The position numbers and the translations under genes were made by a program. A DNA stretch of 64,000 bases, from the NCBI GenBank assembly GCA_936432065.2, contig OW386291.2, positions 21,491,821 to 21,555,820 on the forward strand, given 5' to 3'. Below are positions 1-11,239 of the stretch, in pieces; within the stretch, counting starts at the first letter, position 1, and every line of letters starts with the position of its first letter. The DNA comes from Rutpela maculata (lineage: Eukaryota; Arthropoda; Insecta; Coleoptera; Cerambycidae). The notes beneath the pieces are model-generated. The model worked only from the letters and a program-made list of their open reading frames with translations. It searched no databases and was not told where the DNA came from.

Positions 1-1047
1 CTATCCGAGTTACTACAGGTACATATGGCATCTATATATGTCCATCAAATGATCAAGCCTTGTATCATACGCCTTTTCATTTGGACTTAGTTGGACCCTG
101 GGAAACGTGTTTATGGGTTAGTCTGCTTTTAACCTTTATTTTTTATCCTTTTAATTCTTGTGATGATTTTATATTTTTGGAGAAATGTTCTCCAAAAAGA
201 TAATCATCGGTAGGAGAGTCACTAATTATTTTCTTAATTCTTGGATTCAGTTTTGAGCTTAAAACGAACCGCTTGTGAAGCGATATAGAGTGGCCACACA
301 AAAGTCGACTAGCCTCTGCCAAATTGACTAGTATTATATTTGGATCTTCTACAGGGCTTGAAAAGAGCCAGTACGTCTCTATTTGGTCCAGGTGGCCTTG
401 ACTTTTTCACAGCTGGAGGCGAATATGTACGCAAAATGTATCGTGTCTGATATACGGGAAGCGTATATTTACGCATGACGTGAGGCTGTACTTCGAGACG
501 GAATACGGCTTGACCAGCCATTGCACGCGTGGTCACTTGGCAGATATGCACATTTGGTCCATATGGTAGATTACAAATTGTTTCAATGTTTCTTTACTTG
601 AAATTTTAGTTTAATTTTGAGTGAAGAAACCACTCCCACACTTTTATTTTTTAACTCTGTAATGCAAGTTGTAATAATTTCGGACAGGACTACTCGTATA
701 ATTTGGATCAAATTTCCTTACAGGTAAGTCATTTGATCATTTAATTATTATCAGGTCAACAAAATAAATATTATCGATGAATTGCATTTATTTCAATTAA
801 TACTATTTTATTATTATTTATTGTTGTCTAAGATAAATATTATGTAAATCCAAAATATAACAAATATTCATTTTAGCACATGACTACCATTAATTTGGTC
901 AAGAAAACAAACATAAATTTTATTTTATTTTCAGATATGTGAGACATAATATATGATTAAAATAATAAAATACTTAATTAAATTATTCTAAAAATAACAA
1001 AAAGTGAAGTAAACACTTTCAAAATATTAAAATTAGGTTAGTGTCTA
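1..1047. other. Unassigned AT-rich DNA
   Basis: No gene, long repeat or TIR pair could be supported here. One minus-strand frame of 80 codons (309-551) is open, but its product resembles no family I know and the composition is not clearly coding. The segment around 350-550 is less AT-rich than its flanks and may be part of an unrecognised old repeat. Confidence 0.5.
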
Positions 1048-1049
1048 TA

Positions 1050-1221
1050 CCGGGTGTCAACGGAATCATTAGATAAGCCATAGTTTCGAGAGTTTGCAAG
1101 GTATAAGTTTTAAATTTGGTGGAGGTAAATATACCAAAAACGGCAAATTTTTCATAATTTGACACATTTCCATCACTTCCGGTTTCCCCAGAAACTTTAA
1201 TATTTTAAATGGAACACCCTG
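1050..1221. mobile_element. Short mariner-like MITE (degenerate)
   Basis: The left end reads CCGGGTGTCAACGG and the right end, reverse-complemented, reads CAGGGTGTTCCATT. This is an imperfect terminal inverted repeat of the CAGGGTG type used by the mariner-type elements later in this window. A TA dinucleotide flanks each end (1048-1049 and 1222-1223), as expected for Tc1/mariner insertion. It is about 170 bp with no coding capacity. The repeat is imperfect, so chance or a composite of two element ends is possible. Confidence 0.4.
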
Positions 1222-1690
1222 TATATTATTACATTTTTGAATGTTGGGGACGATTTTAAGTACGACTGAGTAGTTTTAAAATTTTTTTGAAACTACTTGA
1301 TTTTTTTAGGGCTATTTTTATTTTTGCATCTAGAGTACAGTGATGCACCCAAATCAATCAAATGGACCCAAACAAATAAGAGAAAAATGTAAACTTGAGA
1401 TTTTTCGAATTGGTTTAGTAGCGATGACAAACCAACATTTCCGAAATCACTAATTTGTAATTATGTCAACTTTTTCAAATGGCAACATCTTTTATGCACC
1501 CAGTAGTTAAATACTAATTTTCACGACAAATCCATTGATACCTTCAAATCGAAAATCGGTTTGATATTAACATTTGGATTAATAAGAACTTGTGTATTTA
1601 CACAAGTTCTTTGGTGGATAATAATTAAAATATCGAGAAAATACGCTTAGCCGTGGAAATTGAATAAAACTAGATTCAGAACATTCATTG

Positions 1691-1739
1691 CGTGCTATAC
1701 AGCAAGCGGGTGCCAACTAGAACTATTTTCATGAATCAT
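1691..1739 (+). pseudogene. RTE-like ORF2 extreme 3' end (fragment)
   Basis: The plus frame at 1691-1720 reads RAIQQAGAN followed by a stop, then TATTTTCATGAATCA. The same junction is seen at 52507-52555 (RAIEQAGAN, stop, ATTTTCATGAATCA). The two copies therefore share the last codons of an ORF and the first bases of its 3' UTR. The longer copy carries DRWRDATRRA before this, which resembles the C-terminus of RTE-type non-LTR retrotransposon polyproteins. An AAGAATAAG-type run near 1848-1873 may be the element's tail. The family assignment rests on these few residues. Confidence 0.45.
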
Positions 1740-2132
1740 ATCAACTGAACTAAAGAAAACCGGTGGGAATTCAAGTAAATTTTGAGGAAATCCGAAGGTT
1801 GATAGGTCTAGTAGTAATATTTCTTGGCATATCGGAAGTTTGATATATTATAAGAATAAGAATAAAATCCTGATATAAAAAATATTTTATAACTATTTTA
1901 TGATTATAATTCACTTTGTCCTTTAAATATTTCCATAAAAATGCAACTAAAGGTGTTAAACCAGGGCTGTTTGATGGTCATAGAATTGGTCTACCGGATT
2001 TTTTAATTACCTACTTTTTTTTATTTTTTTTATGTACTTGTATTTGAAAACAGGGAAAAAAGATTTAGACGAATATGTAAAAACATGCAGGGTTTCCATT
2101 AAAAAAACAACTTCCATTGTTGTATTACGTGA
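1740..2132. other. Unassigned DNA, possibly RTE-like 3' UTR
   Basis: This follows the short RTE-like fragment. It has no open frame of note and no inverted repeat that I can see. It ends at the target duplication of the next MITE. Confidence 0.4.
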
Positions 2133-2140
2133 CCTATACA

Positions 2141-3339
2141 CAGAGCTGCCAAACTACTTTTGAAAAAGTAGTTAACTACTAACTACAGAGTACTTATTAA
2201 AAATTAAAAATGCATTGTAGTTGAAAAGTACTCGAGTACTTTTATTTTGAAAGAGTAGTTTAACTACGCGTCTTCAATTACATTTGCAACTACTTTTGTA
2301 GGTACACTTTGGGGCCATCCATAAATGACGTCACGCCAATTTTTGAGATTTTAGACCCCCTCCCCCCAATGTTACGTTTTGTCACACTGAGATAGACCCC
2401 CCCCCCCCAAAAAAAAACAAAAAAAATTACGTCACACTTATAGAGACCCCCCCCCTTATGTTTTTTCGATTCCGTTATTTATTATTCACGATATTTTTCG
2501 CCTCATGTCACCTCATGGGCGCAATGCTACGAAAAATTAAAATTACAATATTTTTCTTTTCTTGATTCGTTCACCATTCGTTACGTCACACTGAGTCAGA
2601 CCCCCCCCCCCCTCCTTATCACACTTAGTCACGTAATTACGAACCCCCTCCCCGCCCTGGAGAGTGACGTCATTTATGGATGGCCCCTTTAGACTTACAC
2701 AGCATGAAATTTTTTTCATGATGAAAGAAATTAGGTCACTAAACTGTGTACTTAAGACACTGAAACTTTTCTTTGTCACATGTCATAACCGGAAAGTCTA
2801 ATATACTTATATAATTTGTAAAATGATTATGCCAATATGCGACAAGAAGTCACAAAATGCTTTTCTACGTCTGTGTGCAAGCAAAGTGTACCTACGTAAT
2901 GCTCCGACAACCTACCCTACAGTTTACTTATAAAATAAATAATAAATACATTTATTTTCTCAAATGGGCCAAAAGAATTTTGACATTGTTGCCACTTGCA
3001 ACCTTTTTAATTTCTTTAATAAATATTTAATATTATTAAAGTTTATTATTGGGGATATATCTGAAACTGTTTTTGTCACTGAACAACTGGGCTGGATATT
3101 TATTAAGCACATTTATGAGAAAAAAATGTAAAAACAGATTCTATGAAAACACACGAACAGTAGTTGCAACTACTTTAGTAGTTAAAATTACATTAGTAGT
3201 TTTAACTACTTTTAAAAAGTAGTTTGAGTAGTGAATACTCAATACAATACCAATGTATTCACAACTACCTATAAGTACTCGTAGTTAGTAGTTAAAATGT
3301 AGTTTAACTACAATTGTAGTTAACTACTAGGCAGCTCTG
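2141..3339. mobile_element. hAT-type MITE with exact 8-bp target duplication
   Basis: The ends are CAGAGCTGCC (2141-2150) and GGCAGCTCTG (3330-3339), a perfect 10-bp terminal inverted repeat. Both sides are flanked by the identical octamer CCTATACA (2133-2140 and 3340-3347). An 8-bp duplication and a CAG...CTG end are hallmarks of the hAT superfamily. Both subterminal regions (about 2150-2310 and 3160-3330) are packed with short repeats of AGTAGTT/AACTACT, the usual arrangement of hAT transposase-binding subrepeats. No transposase is present, so it would need one in trans. A second inverted-repeat element is nested at 2311-2687. Confidence 0.9.
2311..2687. mobile_element. Nested inverted-repeat MITE (PIF/Harbinger-like?)
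   Basis: A perfect 24-bp inverted repeat, beginning GGGGCCATCCATAAATGACG at 2311 and mirrored at 2664-2687, encloses about 330 bp. TTT flanks both ends (2308-2310 and 2688-2690), consistent with a 3-bp duplication of the PIF/Harbinger type, though T-rich flanks make this weak. The interior has several runs of C, each preceded by a GTCACACTGAG-like or TTACGTCACA-like motif. It lies wholly inside the hAT MITE and so inserted after it. There is no coding capacity. Confidence 0.75.
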
Positions 3340-4616
3340 CCTATACAAGCAATTGTTTTTTTGATTGCATTCCAAAAAAATATTGTATACAGGGTGGTCC
3401 GTAAGTAATGGTCCATAGAGCAACAGTGGGTTTCTGACATTAAAATATTACGATTTAGCTAAACTTACTTTAGTACAAAAGTTGATATTAACGGAGATAC
3501 AGGGTGTTAAAGTCAATATTATATTTTTAATTTTCTTATATAACATTTGAAGTTTTTCAAGTATTGTTGTGAAAATTGGTGAATGGGGGTTTTTTGAGAT
3601 GAAAAATTCAAATCTGCTCCCATTTTTTGTGTAGATCCTAGAGGGCGCCACATAAGCATCATTTAAGGTGTAAATGTACTCTTAACTTTTTTACCCGTAA
3701 CGTTATCCCTTTTTTATTAAAAAATCCTTATATATATAACTTATCTCATTTTAGCGAGAAAAAAGTGTACTTGTCATTAGTCTTAGAAATTGACCGTTTT
3801 CGAGAAAATCGCATTTTAACATTCACCCTCATAAATCGTTATAAGAAATATTAACGTAGTAGGCACCGATGCCAACAATACTTTTGACATTTAAAACTGT
3901 AACGTTGACACTATTACATAGAATTAAAGCACTAATTATCAGGTTAATTAATTTTATTTGAAAAACAATGAAGAGAAAATTTAATTAAACAAAATTATGG
4001 TTTAAACAAGGGTTCAAAGAATAAAAAGCAGAATGGGAAAGGAAACTCAACAAAAGATATTATTACTTCAGAGGAAATGTTCAATATATCCACCATTCTC
4101 ATCGATACACTTATGTATACGATTCATAAAAGATCGCCTCATATTAAATAATACCATTGGTTCAAAAAAGGCTGCTGCTGCATTGATTTCTTGCCAAAGT
4201 TGTGCATGGGTATTTATAGGATTTTTGTAAACAAGATCTTTCATTGTGCCCCATATACCGAAATCCAATGGGTTAAAATCTGGACTACGTGCTGACCAAA
4301 GAAACGGACTACCACGACCAATCCAGCGCTCATGAAAAATGGTGTTTAAATAAATTCGTACTTGATTGAAAAAATGTGGCGGAGCACCATCCTGCATGAA
4401 CAACATATTTTATCTCAAATTCAGTGGTAGTGCATCCAACATATCAATAAAATCATCTTTTTTTTTTTTCGTGAGAGGGGAAATCCTCATGGACACCCGT
4501 CGCTTAGAGTCTATCGCGAACGGGTAGTGCTGGACTCTAACCAGCTAAAACCCCTCCATCTCTTCAGTGTTTCCTGTTGGCCTGGGACTGCTTTCGCTTT
4601 TCATCGGACCCACAGG

Positions 4617-7600
4617 TCATTTAAGATTGTCGGTGTTAATTGGGTTTCTCCATGGGTTCAAACCCATCTCTCTTTCCTCCTCTTCCTTCTTTTTCATAAT
4701 GCGGGTTATTGCCTCCTCCGCCCTTCTCCAGTTCTCTTCCGTTTCTAACATCCTCCCTACCATATCTTCTGGAGACAATAACGATGCCCCACCGTCTCGT
4801 CTCTCTTCTCTCCATCTGTTGCATGCGAACACGGTGTGCTCCACGTCATCGACCTCTCCACAGTATGCGCACTCTCTGCTGTCAGTCTTGCCAATATCGT
4901 ATAAGTACTCCATGAAGCACCCATGTCCGCTCAGGGCTTGGGTGAGGTAATAGCCTACCTCACCATGCCTCCGTTCCATCCACGCTCTGATGTTCGGGAT
5001 GAGGCGTCTCGTCCACCTTCCCTTGTCTACAGTGTCCCACCGCCTCTGCCATCTTTCAAACAGCCTGTCCCTGGCCTCTGCCTTCCCGGCTCCTTCAAAG
5101 ATTTCCAGCCGTTCTTTGGCCATCAGATCCAAAGGGGGGATCCCCGCCACTACCAACGCCGCCTCGTACGAAATCGTTTTGTATGCACTGCATACCTTTA
5201 GTGCGGCACATCGCTGGATTCTAGCCATCCTCCCTCTCGTCCTATCCACCTTCATCGCACTTTCCCAGACCGGAGCTGCATACAAGAGGATAGAGTGCAC
5301 GACACTGCACAGCAGTCTCCTCTTGCTCGCTCTTGGTCCGTGCGTATTGGCCATAAGCCTCCCAATGGCTGTGGCTGCTTTTCCCGCCTTCTCGGCCGTC
5401 TTTGTGGCATGGACACCGAAGTTCAGCTTGGAGTCCAGCCAAACCCCTAGGTATTTCAGGTGGTTTCCTGAGGGTATCTCCACCTGGCCCACCCTAACTT
5501 TCATGGGTGGAAGATTTCTTTTCCTCGTGATAACCAGGAGCTCCGTTTTCCCGGCAGCTAGCTCGAGCTGCATTCTTCCTAGCCACCTCTCAATATTCCT
5601 GATGGCCTCGTTGGCTGCTTCCATTATTTGGACAGTCCACCTTCCAGTCACCGTTATAGCCAAGTCGTCGGCATACCCGATGACCTTTACACCCTCCTCC
5701 CAAGGTAATCGAAATATATCGTCAAACATCACATTCCACAAGGTCGGACCGAGCACCGACCCTTGTGGAACCCCACACGTGATGCTTTTCCAGGTTATCT
5801 CTCCCTCTGATTCGAATCCGATCATCCTGTCTTGGAAGTAGCTCATCATCACCCTGACGAGGTACGGAGCTACCCCTAAGCTCTGCATCTTCCCGACAAT
5901 CATCTCCCATCCCGCTGTGTTAAACGCGTTTTTGACATCAAGGGTCACAACAGCACATATCTGTTTCGTGGCTAGGGCTTCCTCTGCCGTTTCCTTTAAC
6001 AGCCTAATGGCTCCTACCGTTGATCGTCCTTTCCGAAAACCGAACTGGCTTTCAGATAAGCCACCCTTCTCGGCTATCTCCTTCTCTAATCTCCCCAGTA
6101 TCAGATACTCGAGGAGCTTGCCCATCGCGTCAAGTAAACATAGCGGTCGGTGGGATGACGGGTCCTCCGGAGGCTTGTTCCCTTTCCGGATCAGGACGAC
6201 TCTGGCCTTCCTCCATCTGCTCGGGAAATCCCCACTCTCTAGGGCACGATTCATTACTCTTAAGATGTCTCCCGGGTATTCTTCTGCAACTAGCTTGACT
6301 ATTTCAGGCGGAATCTCGTCTAAACCTGAAGCTTTTCCACTTTTAAGTCTGGCACATGCTGCCTCCAGCTCCTCCTCCGTGAGTGGGGGGACCACATCCA
6401 CTTCTACCGCTCTCCATCTGACTATATCCCTTTCTGGAAATAGAGCAGCCACGACTTCTGCCACTTTCTCTGCCGGCAAGGCAGGGGGGGGGATTTCTGA
6501 TCTGTCGAGTCGCTATCTTGTAGCCATCTCCCCAGACATCTCCATCCACAGTGTCGCATAATTCCCTCCACCTCTCTCTCTTTGATCTTTTAATTGCCTC
6601 TCTAAGGTTTTTTCTGGCGTTCCGGTACTCCTGGAGAGATGGGTTCTCCCCAAGTCCTGCTCTCCTATTCTGCCTTATACCCTGCCGACGAATTGCGATA
6701 CATTCCGTTCTGAGGGCTGCGATCTCCTCCGTCCACCAATAGACCTCCCTCCTGGTCTTTCTGCTTCCCTTCCTGGGCATTGACTCATTGCAAGCTCTAG
6801 TAACCGCATCGGTGAGGGCCTCCTCCGTTTCAACCATGCCTCCTCGGAAGGAGCCAGCCAGACTTCTTTTGAAGGTATCCTTGTTCAGCCTACCAAGCTT
6901 CCACCCTCTGCCTTTTACCACCTGGGTGGCGCGGTTCTGTCCAATCTCATATGTAATATAGCGGTGGTCGCTTAATGTCTCCTCCTCTGTTAGGACTCTC
7001 CATCCGCTGGTGTTCCTCGTTGCCCCTTCCGAGCCTAAAGTAAGGTCCGGGATGGAGCCAGTGGTCCCTCTTACGAACGTATAAGCTGCTCCCTCGTTCA
7101 GTATTTGCAGGTCTTCAGTGGCTATCCACTCGCTGATTACCCTTCCCCTCCCATTCATCCGGTCCATTCCCCATTCTGGGGCGCTGCCATTGAGGTCGCC
7201 GGCTACTATCACCTCTCTTCCTCTGTTCCTACTTGCTCTAACGGCCCTTCCGAGCTCCTCCAGGGAATTTTCCAGTTCCGCTATACCAGCATTGGGTGAA
7301 AAGTAACAGCTGAAGAGAACCACCTCCTTCAACTCCACCCAGACGTACCCTTTTCCTCGTCCAGTTCCATATATGCTAAGCCTAGGGTTTAGGATCCCCA
7401 CCGCGGCATCTATGTTTTCGTCGACGAACCACTCAGGCCTGTTTTTCACCATTTTCTTATTAGGTTCACTTATTATTAAGATGTCCTCCCCCTTCCGTTT
7501 CCCTGTGGCCCAGACCAGATCCTGAGCGGCCCGGCATCTATTCAGGTTTGCTTGCCTTATTCTGGCGAATGCGCCGGGTTTTCCTCCCGTGTTCGCCTCG

Positions 7601-7668
7601 ACTTCCTTATCGCTTCTGCCAGTATGGGGCAGTCTAGCGAGTCGGCGCGATGCCCTCCTCTTTCGCAA
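4617..7668 (-). pseudogene. R1-clade ORF2: endonuclease + reverse transcriptase, one frameshift
   Basis: From 7668 down to about 6490 the frame encodes an apurinic-like endonuclease: QANLNRCRAAQDL, then SEPNK, AGDLNGSAPEWG and LSDHRYITYE, the usual catalytic landmarks. From 6479 to 4617 a second frame of 620 codons encodes reverse transcriptase with LDVKNAFN (about residue 180), CGVPQGSVLGP (about 235), YADD (269-272) and a C-terminal Cys-His finger CAYCGEVDDVEHTVFAC. The last is characteristic of the R1 group. The frame changes at a G run at 6482-6490 (C run in the sense strand). This could be a homopolymer mutation or a sequencing error. No other stop was found. ORF2 would nick the target DNA and prime reverse transcription there. 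Confidence 0.88.
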
Positions 7669-9704
7669 TTAGGGCAAAAAGCAGCTGCCACACAGTCTTT
7701 CACTGTGTGGCCTTCTTTGGCACACTTCAGGCAGGCTTTTGACCTGTCCACTCCTCTGCAATTAAATCTCATATGCCCCACCTTCCAGCATCTGTGGCAT
7801 ATTTCGACCTCTGACCTTTCGCGGACCCTGCATCGAAGCCATCCCACTCTGAGGTGCTTCTTCCCCAGCACAGCCTCTGCAGCCTTCCGCGGGAGCCTAA
7901 CCGTGGCCACCAGACTCTCTCCGAAGGCCGCTCTCATCTTTTCTATTGCGATCTCCCCATCTTTGACGCCTGCCTCCGTCGCTATTACATGTCTGACCTC
8001 CTCCTCGGTGGTCGCAGCGTCCAGGTCCCTAATTGTAATGACCATATCATCCTTTTTAGCCCTCACATCAATTTTGCCGAGTTTACCAATAGCCTCCTTC
8101 AATGGGTCCGATGCTCCTCTGCCCCCCACGACTTCTATAAGCATCTCCCCCTTTTTAGTCTTTCTGAGACTTGCTACCTCTACTCCTATAGTCTTTATAT
8201 CAACCTTCTTAATCTTCGTGAGAAGGTCCTTATACGAGACTCCCTCTTCTTTGAGGAAGAGAACTTCCCTTCCTCCTCTCTTTCTTCCACTAGTACGAGC
8301 CTGTTGTTGGGTCGTGTCCGTTCTAGAGCTTCCCTCATTTGAAGTGGCTGCCATATTTGCCCAGGTCTTCCCTTTCTCCACATCATTCTTCTTTTTTGGC
8401 ATCCTTCCTGGGGGGAATAGCACTCTTATCTCCCTCTCCTGGCCTTTGAAGACAAATTCAGTTATCTTCCTTAACAATACTCTATCCACTCCTTCTTGTG
8501 CTATGATGCACAGCTTCTTCCTTTCCAACTCTATTACGATTTGTGCGCACTCCTGTAGCATTTGATACGTTTCTCGAGTATCCTGCATCTCTCCCGTAGG
8601 GCTGCGAGGTAGCAAAAAGGTATACCGTTTACCTTCCTTCTGGGTCCCATTCCTGCTAATCTCTAGTCGTGTACTAGAAGCTCCGTATACTATTTGCCCT
8701 GCCGTTAGCTGAGTACTGAGTATCTTCCTGGCGATTGGACAGGATTCCCTCGCTCTTCTCAGTATTCCCTTTTCTCCCTTGTCATCGGCATCTACTATTA
8801 GTAGAATATCTTCCTCGTCTCCACCCCAATTGGGAGTTCCTTCCTCTAGCTTGGTTTGTAGGAAAGCTTCCTCCGGCCAGTCCTGATTAGCAGTCTCCAG
8901 CCACTCCTCATAATCTGTGGTTTCCTTGGTTGCCTTAATTATTGCCTCTGTCTTTTTTCTCATTTCCTCCTCCTTGTGCCACTTCCCTGTAGGGACGGTT
9001 TGCGTCGTGGCATCCACTGAGTTTGCCTTGCTTCTAGGGCAGGTATCTGTTTGCATGTCTGCGTCAAACATTTGTTTTTCGACTCCCTCCCACTTGTTGT
9101 CCTCCAGCCATTGTCTTATGGAGTCTCTATTAATGACGTCCACTGACCTTTTCAGCCTGTTTGCCAGTTCTTTTATTTCCCTTTTAGTATTCGGGTTTTC
9201 TTCCAACATTTTCTCTAACCTCTTTGTATGCTGCGTAATCGCGTTTAGGGCCTCAGTTAAAGCGAAGGCCAGTGGGCTTTCCTTTCTTTTGTACGGCTCT
9301 AGGTCCGTACTCCCGAGGGAGGTATCATGCACCTTGCGCTTCCTGCTCTCCTCCCCTACTGAGTTGCTCCTCTGCAATTTACTAATTACCTGTATCCTGC
9401 CTATCATAAGTTTGGATTGAGCTCCTTCCGCTGAGGTTTTCCCTCCCATTGCTTTTACCTTGTCCGTTGCCATGGTCATGCTTCGGTCTGCCGATTCCCT
9501 TGGTGGGGACCTGGCAATGCTGTCACGTCTCCTGAAGGGATCGGTCTCTTTATTTTCTGAGCCAGCAGCTTTTTTTTGCTCTTTAATCTGGTTCTCTCCC
9601 AGGAATGCTGTATCGTCTTTTGGTTTAGTATTCACCACTTTCAGAGTTACCGTAGAAGGTCTGTTTTCGTCTGCTTTGTTTAGTTTCTCCATTATTCGTC
9701 CCAC
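7557..9704 (-). CDS. R1-clade ORF1, gag-like nucleic-acid-binding protein
   Basis: The predicted product has 715 residues and the frame is intact. The N-terminal half is charged, lysine/glutamate-rich and low in recognisable domains, with likely coiled-coil segments. The C-terminus holds three zinc knuckles in series, CHRCWKVGHMRFNC, CLKCAKEGHTVKDC and CPNCERGGHRADSLDC, the arrangement expected of R1-clade ORF1. Such proteins bind element RNA and form the ribonucleoprotein. The first ATG at 9704 leaves about 330 nt of 5' UTR. The C-terminus overlaps the start of the ORF2 frame by about 110 nt, as in other R1-clade elements. The size is ordinary for the clade. Confidence 0.88.
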   Translation of the reverse strand: MGRIMEKLNKADENRPSTVTLKVVNTKPKDDTAFLGENQIKEQKKAAGSENKETDPFRRRDSIARSPPRESADRSMTMATDKVKAMGGKTSAEGAQSKLMIGRIQVISKLQRSNSVGEESRKRKVHDTSLGSTDLEPYKRKESPLAFALTEALNAITQHTKRLEKMLEENPNTKREIKELANRLKRSVDVINRDSIRQWLEDNKWEGVEKQMFDADMQTDTCPRSKANSVDATTQTVPTGKWHKEEEMRKKTEAIIKATKETTDYEEWLETANQDWPEEAFLQTKLEEGTPNWGGDEEDILLIVDADDKGEKGILRRARESCPIARKILSTQLTAGQIVYGASSTRLEISRNGTQKEGKRYTFLLPRSPTGEMQDTRETYQMLQECAQIVIELERKKLCIIAQEGVDRVLLRKITEFVFKGQEREIRVLFPPGRMPKKKNDVEKGKTWANMAATSNEGSSRTDTTQQQARTSGRKRGGREVLFLKEEGVSYKDLLTKIKKVDIKTIGVEVASLRKTKKGEMLIEVVGGRGASDPLKEAIGKLGKIDVRAKKDDMVITIRDLDAATTEEEVRHVIATEAGVKDGEIAIEKMRAAFGESLVATVRLPRKAAEAVLGKKHLRVGWLRCRVRERSEVEICHRCWKVGHMRFNCRGVDRSKACLKCAKEGHTVKDCVAAAFCPNCERGGHRADSLDCPILAEAIRKSRRTREENPAHSPE

Positions 9705-11239
9705 GAGTCGGGTCGATGTTCGGTCAACCCCCGGGTGACGCCCATCCCGGAGGCAAGGCTATATACTGCGGAGGTCGCCCGGTGTCCGCAGGTTTTAGCG
9801 ACTTCGCTGTCGGGTCTTTTATAGAGGCTTTCTCCTCGTAGGCCGGTCAGTTAAGGCAAGCCTCCCGGTCACAGTTCCCACACGACATTCCCCTGTGGTG
9901 CCCTTTTTTCTTTTCCGCAGAGGTCGTTGAGGTGTGGACCATGATTACGGTGTTAAACGAATAAGTGGCACGGCTCACTCGTGGCTCGGATTACCCTCGG
10001 GTGCGCCAGTTCCCGTAGCCATACCACGTGTGGTAAAATCATCTTGTAAAAAATGTAAATAGTTGTTACCATTTAAATTTCTTGGCAATTCATGTGGTCC
10101 CCCAATTATCCCACACCAGATATTGATTTTGAACTCGTGTTGAAAGTGTCGTTCTCGCTTTATATGAGGATTTTCAACTTTCCAAAAAGGGTTATTTCTT
10201 AAACTGAAGATACCTCGGCGGGTAAATGCAGCTTCATCCATAAATAATGTTCTGTTGATGAATGAGTGGTCAATATTTTGTCTGTTCCGAATATCACTTG
10301 CAAACTGATATCTTAGTGGAAGATCGGCAGGCAATAAATTTTGAACGGGCGTAAAATGGAATGGACGGTATTTTCTGCATGCAATATTTTTAGAATGGAA
10401 GTTTCACTGATTCCTGTAGCTGCACATAATCGTCTTGTACTAACTTGTGGATCATCTGCAATGCGAACTAATATTTCTTCTTCTTGGTCAGGCGTAATAA
10501 TTTTCACGTTTAGGACGAAATGAACCCCTTTTGCCTAAATTTCTGAACAGATTTTGAAATAGTCTACGATCAGGTTGTAATCTGTTTGGAAATTTTCGCA
10601 AATACTCACGTTGCGCAGCACGTCCATTGTAATTCAGTTATCAATAAATATTAACTATATCTCTCATATCTGAGTTTGAATAATTATTATGTCTCGGCAT
10701 GTTCTGATTTTCGTTAATTAACTGATATTAAGAAAAATAGATAAATAAAATTGCAAAAAATGAATATCACGACAATTTTTAAATGTCAGTTTCTAAGACT
10801 AATGTCAAGTACACGTTTTTTTCGATAAAATGAGATAGGTTTAGGATTTTTTAATAAACGAAGGGATAACATAAAAAGTTAAGAGTACATTTACACCTTA
10901 AACAGTGCTTATGTGGCACCCTCTAGACAAAAAATGGGAGCAGATTTGAATTTTTCATCTCAAAAAACCCCCATTCACCAATTTTCACAACAATACTTGA
11001 AAAACTTCAAAAGTTATATGAGAAAATTAAAAATATAATATTGACTTTAACACCCTGTATCTCTGTTAATTCAACTTTTGTACTAAGGTAAGTTTAGTTA
11101 AATCCTAATATTTTAATGTCAGAAACCCACTGTTGGTCTATGGATCATTAGTTACGGACCACCCTGTATATACAACCCTACAACTTTTACACGAATTTTT
11201 TTTTTGCTTTCCAATAATAACAGATATTGCACAACTCTT

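Larger units (their letters stand above)
4460..10033 (-). mobile_element. Full-length R1-clade non-LTR retrotransposon
   Basis: Both sides carry the identical 12-mer TAAAATCATCTT (4448-4459 and 10034-10045), a target-site duplication. On the left it is followed by a T run ending at 4469, which is the element's 3' poly(A) read on the other strand. The minus strand then holds a 5' UTR of about 330 nt, ORF1 (gag-like, three zinc knuckles), an overlapping ORF2 (endonuclease, reverse transcriptase, C-terminal zinc finger) and a 3' UTR of about 150 nt. True R1 sits in 28S rDNA. Here the target is a transposase gene, so this is an R1-clade relative with another or relaxed specificity. It is GC-richer than its surroundings. 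Only one frame break was found, suggesting a fairly recent insertion. Confidence 0.92.
4068..10700 (-). pseudogene. Mariner-type transposase (DUF4817 + DDE), broken and interrupted
   Basis: The minus frame starts at ATG 10700 with MPRHNNYSN. Homology resumes with REYLRKFPNRLQPDRR (about 10590), typical of the N-terminal DUF4817-like DNA-binding domain of insect Tc1/mariner-like transposases. A helix-turn-helix segment follows, with STRRLCAATGISETSILKIL. The catalytic core has FMDEAAF (first Asp), then QDGAPPHF and RSPDFNPLDF (second and third acidic sites, 36 residues apart). The frame has an early stop, at least two frame changes (near 10505 and 10345) and a TAA just before the QDGAPPHF exon. 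The R1-clade insertion splits it between residues LQDDF (about 10040) and IDMLDALPLNL (about 4440). It cannot make active enzyme. Confidence 0.85.
3390..11166 (-). mobile_element. Tc1/mariner-type element with ~400-bp TIRs, split by a retrotransposon
   Basis: The ends are CAGGGTGGTCCGTAAGTAAT (from 3390) and its near-exact inverse ending at 11166, each flanked by TA. The inverted repeat continues with high identity for about 400 bp (3390-3797 against 10784-11166), much longer than in canonical mariners. Each arm contains an inner ACAGGGTGTTAAAGTCAATA motif about 110 bp in. The interior on the minus strand encodes a broken DUF4817-like/DDE transposase. A 5.57-kb R1-clade retrotransposon sits inside the transposase. 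Without it the element would be about 2.2 kb. Confidence 0.9.

Noticed and set aside
4990..6561. Long plus-strand open frames opposite the R1-clade RT
   Set aside because: They are antisense shadows of a GC-rich coding strand; products are low-complexity serine/leucine-rich with no domain, while the minus strand has clear RT motifs.
7552..8565. 337-codon plus frame opposite R1-clade ORF1
   Set aside because: Antisense of an unambiguous zinc-knuckle ORF1; no independent signal.
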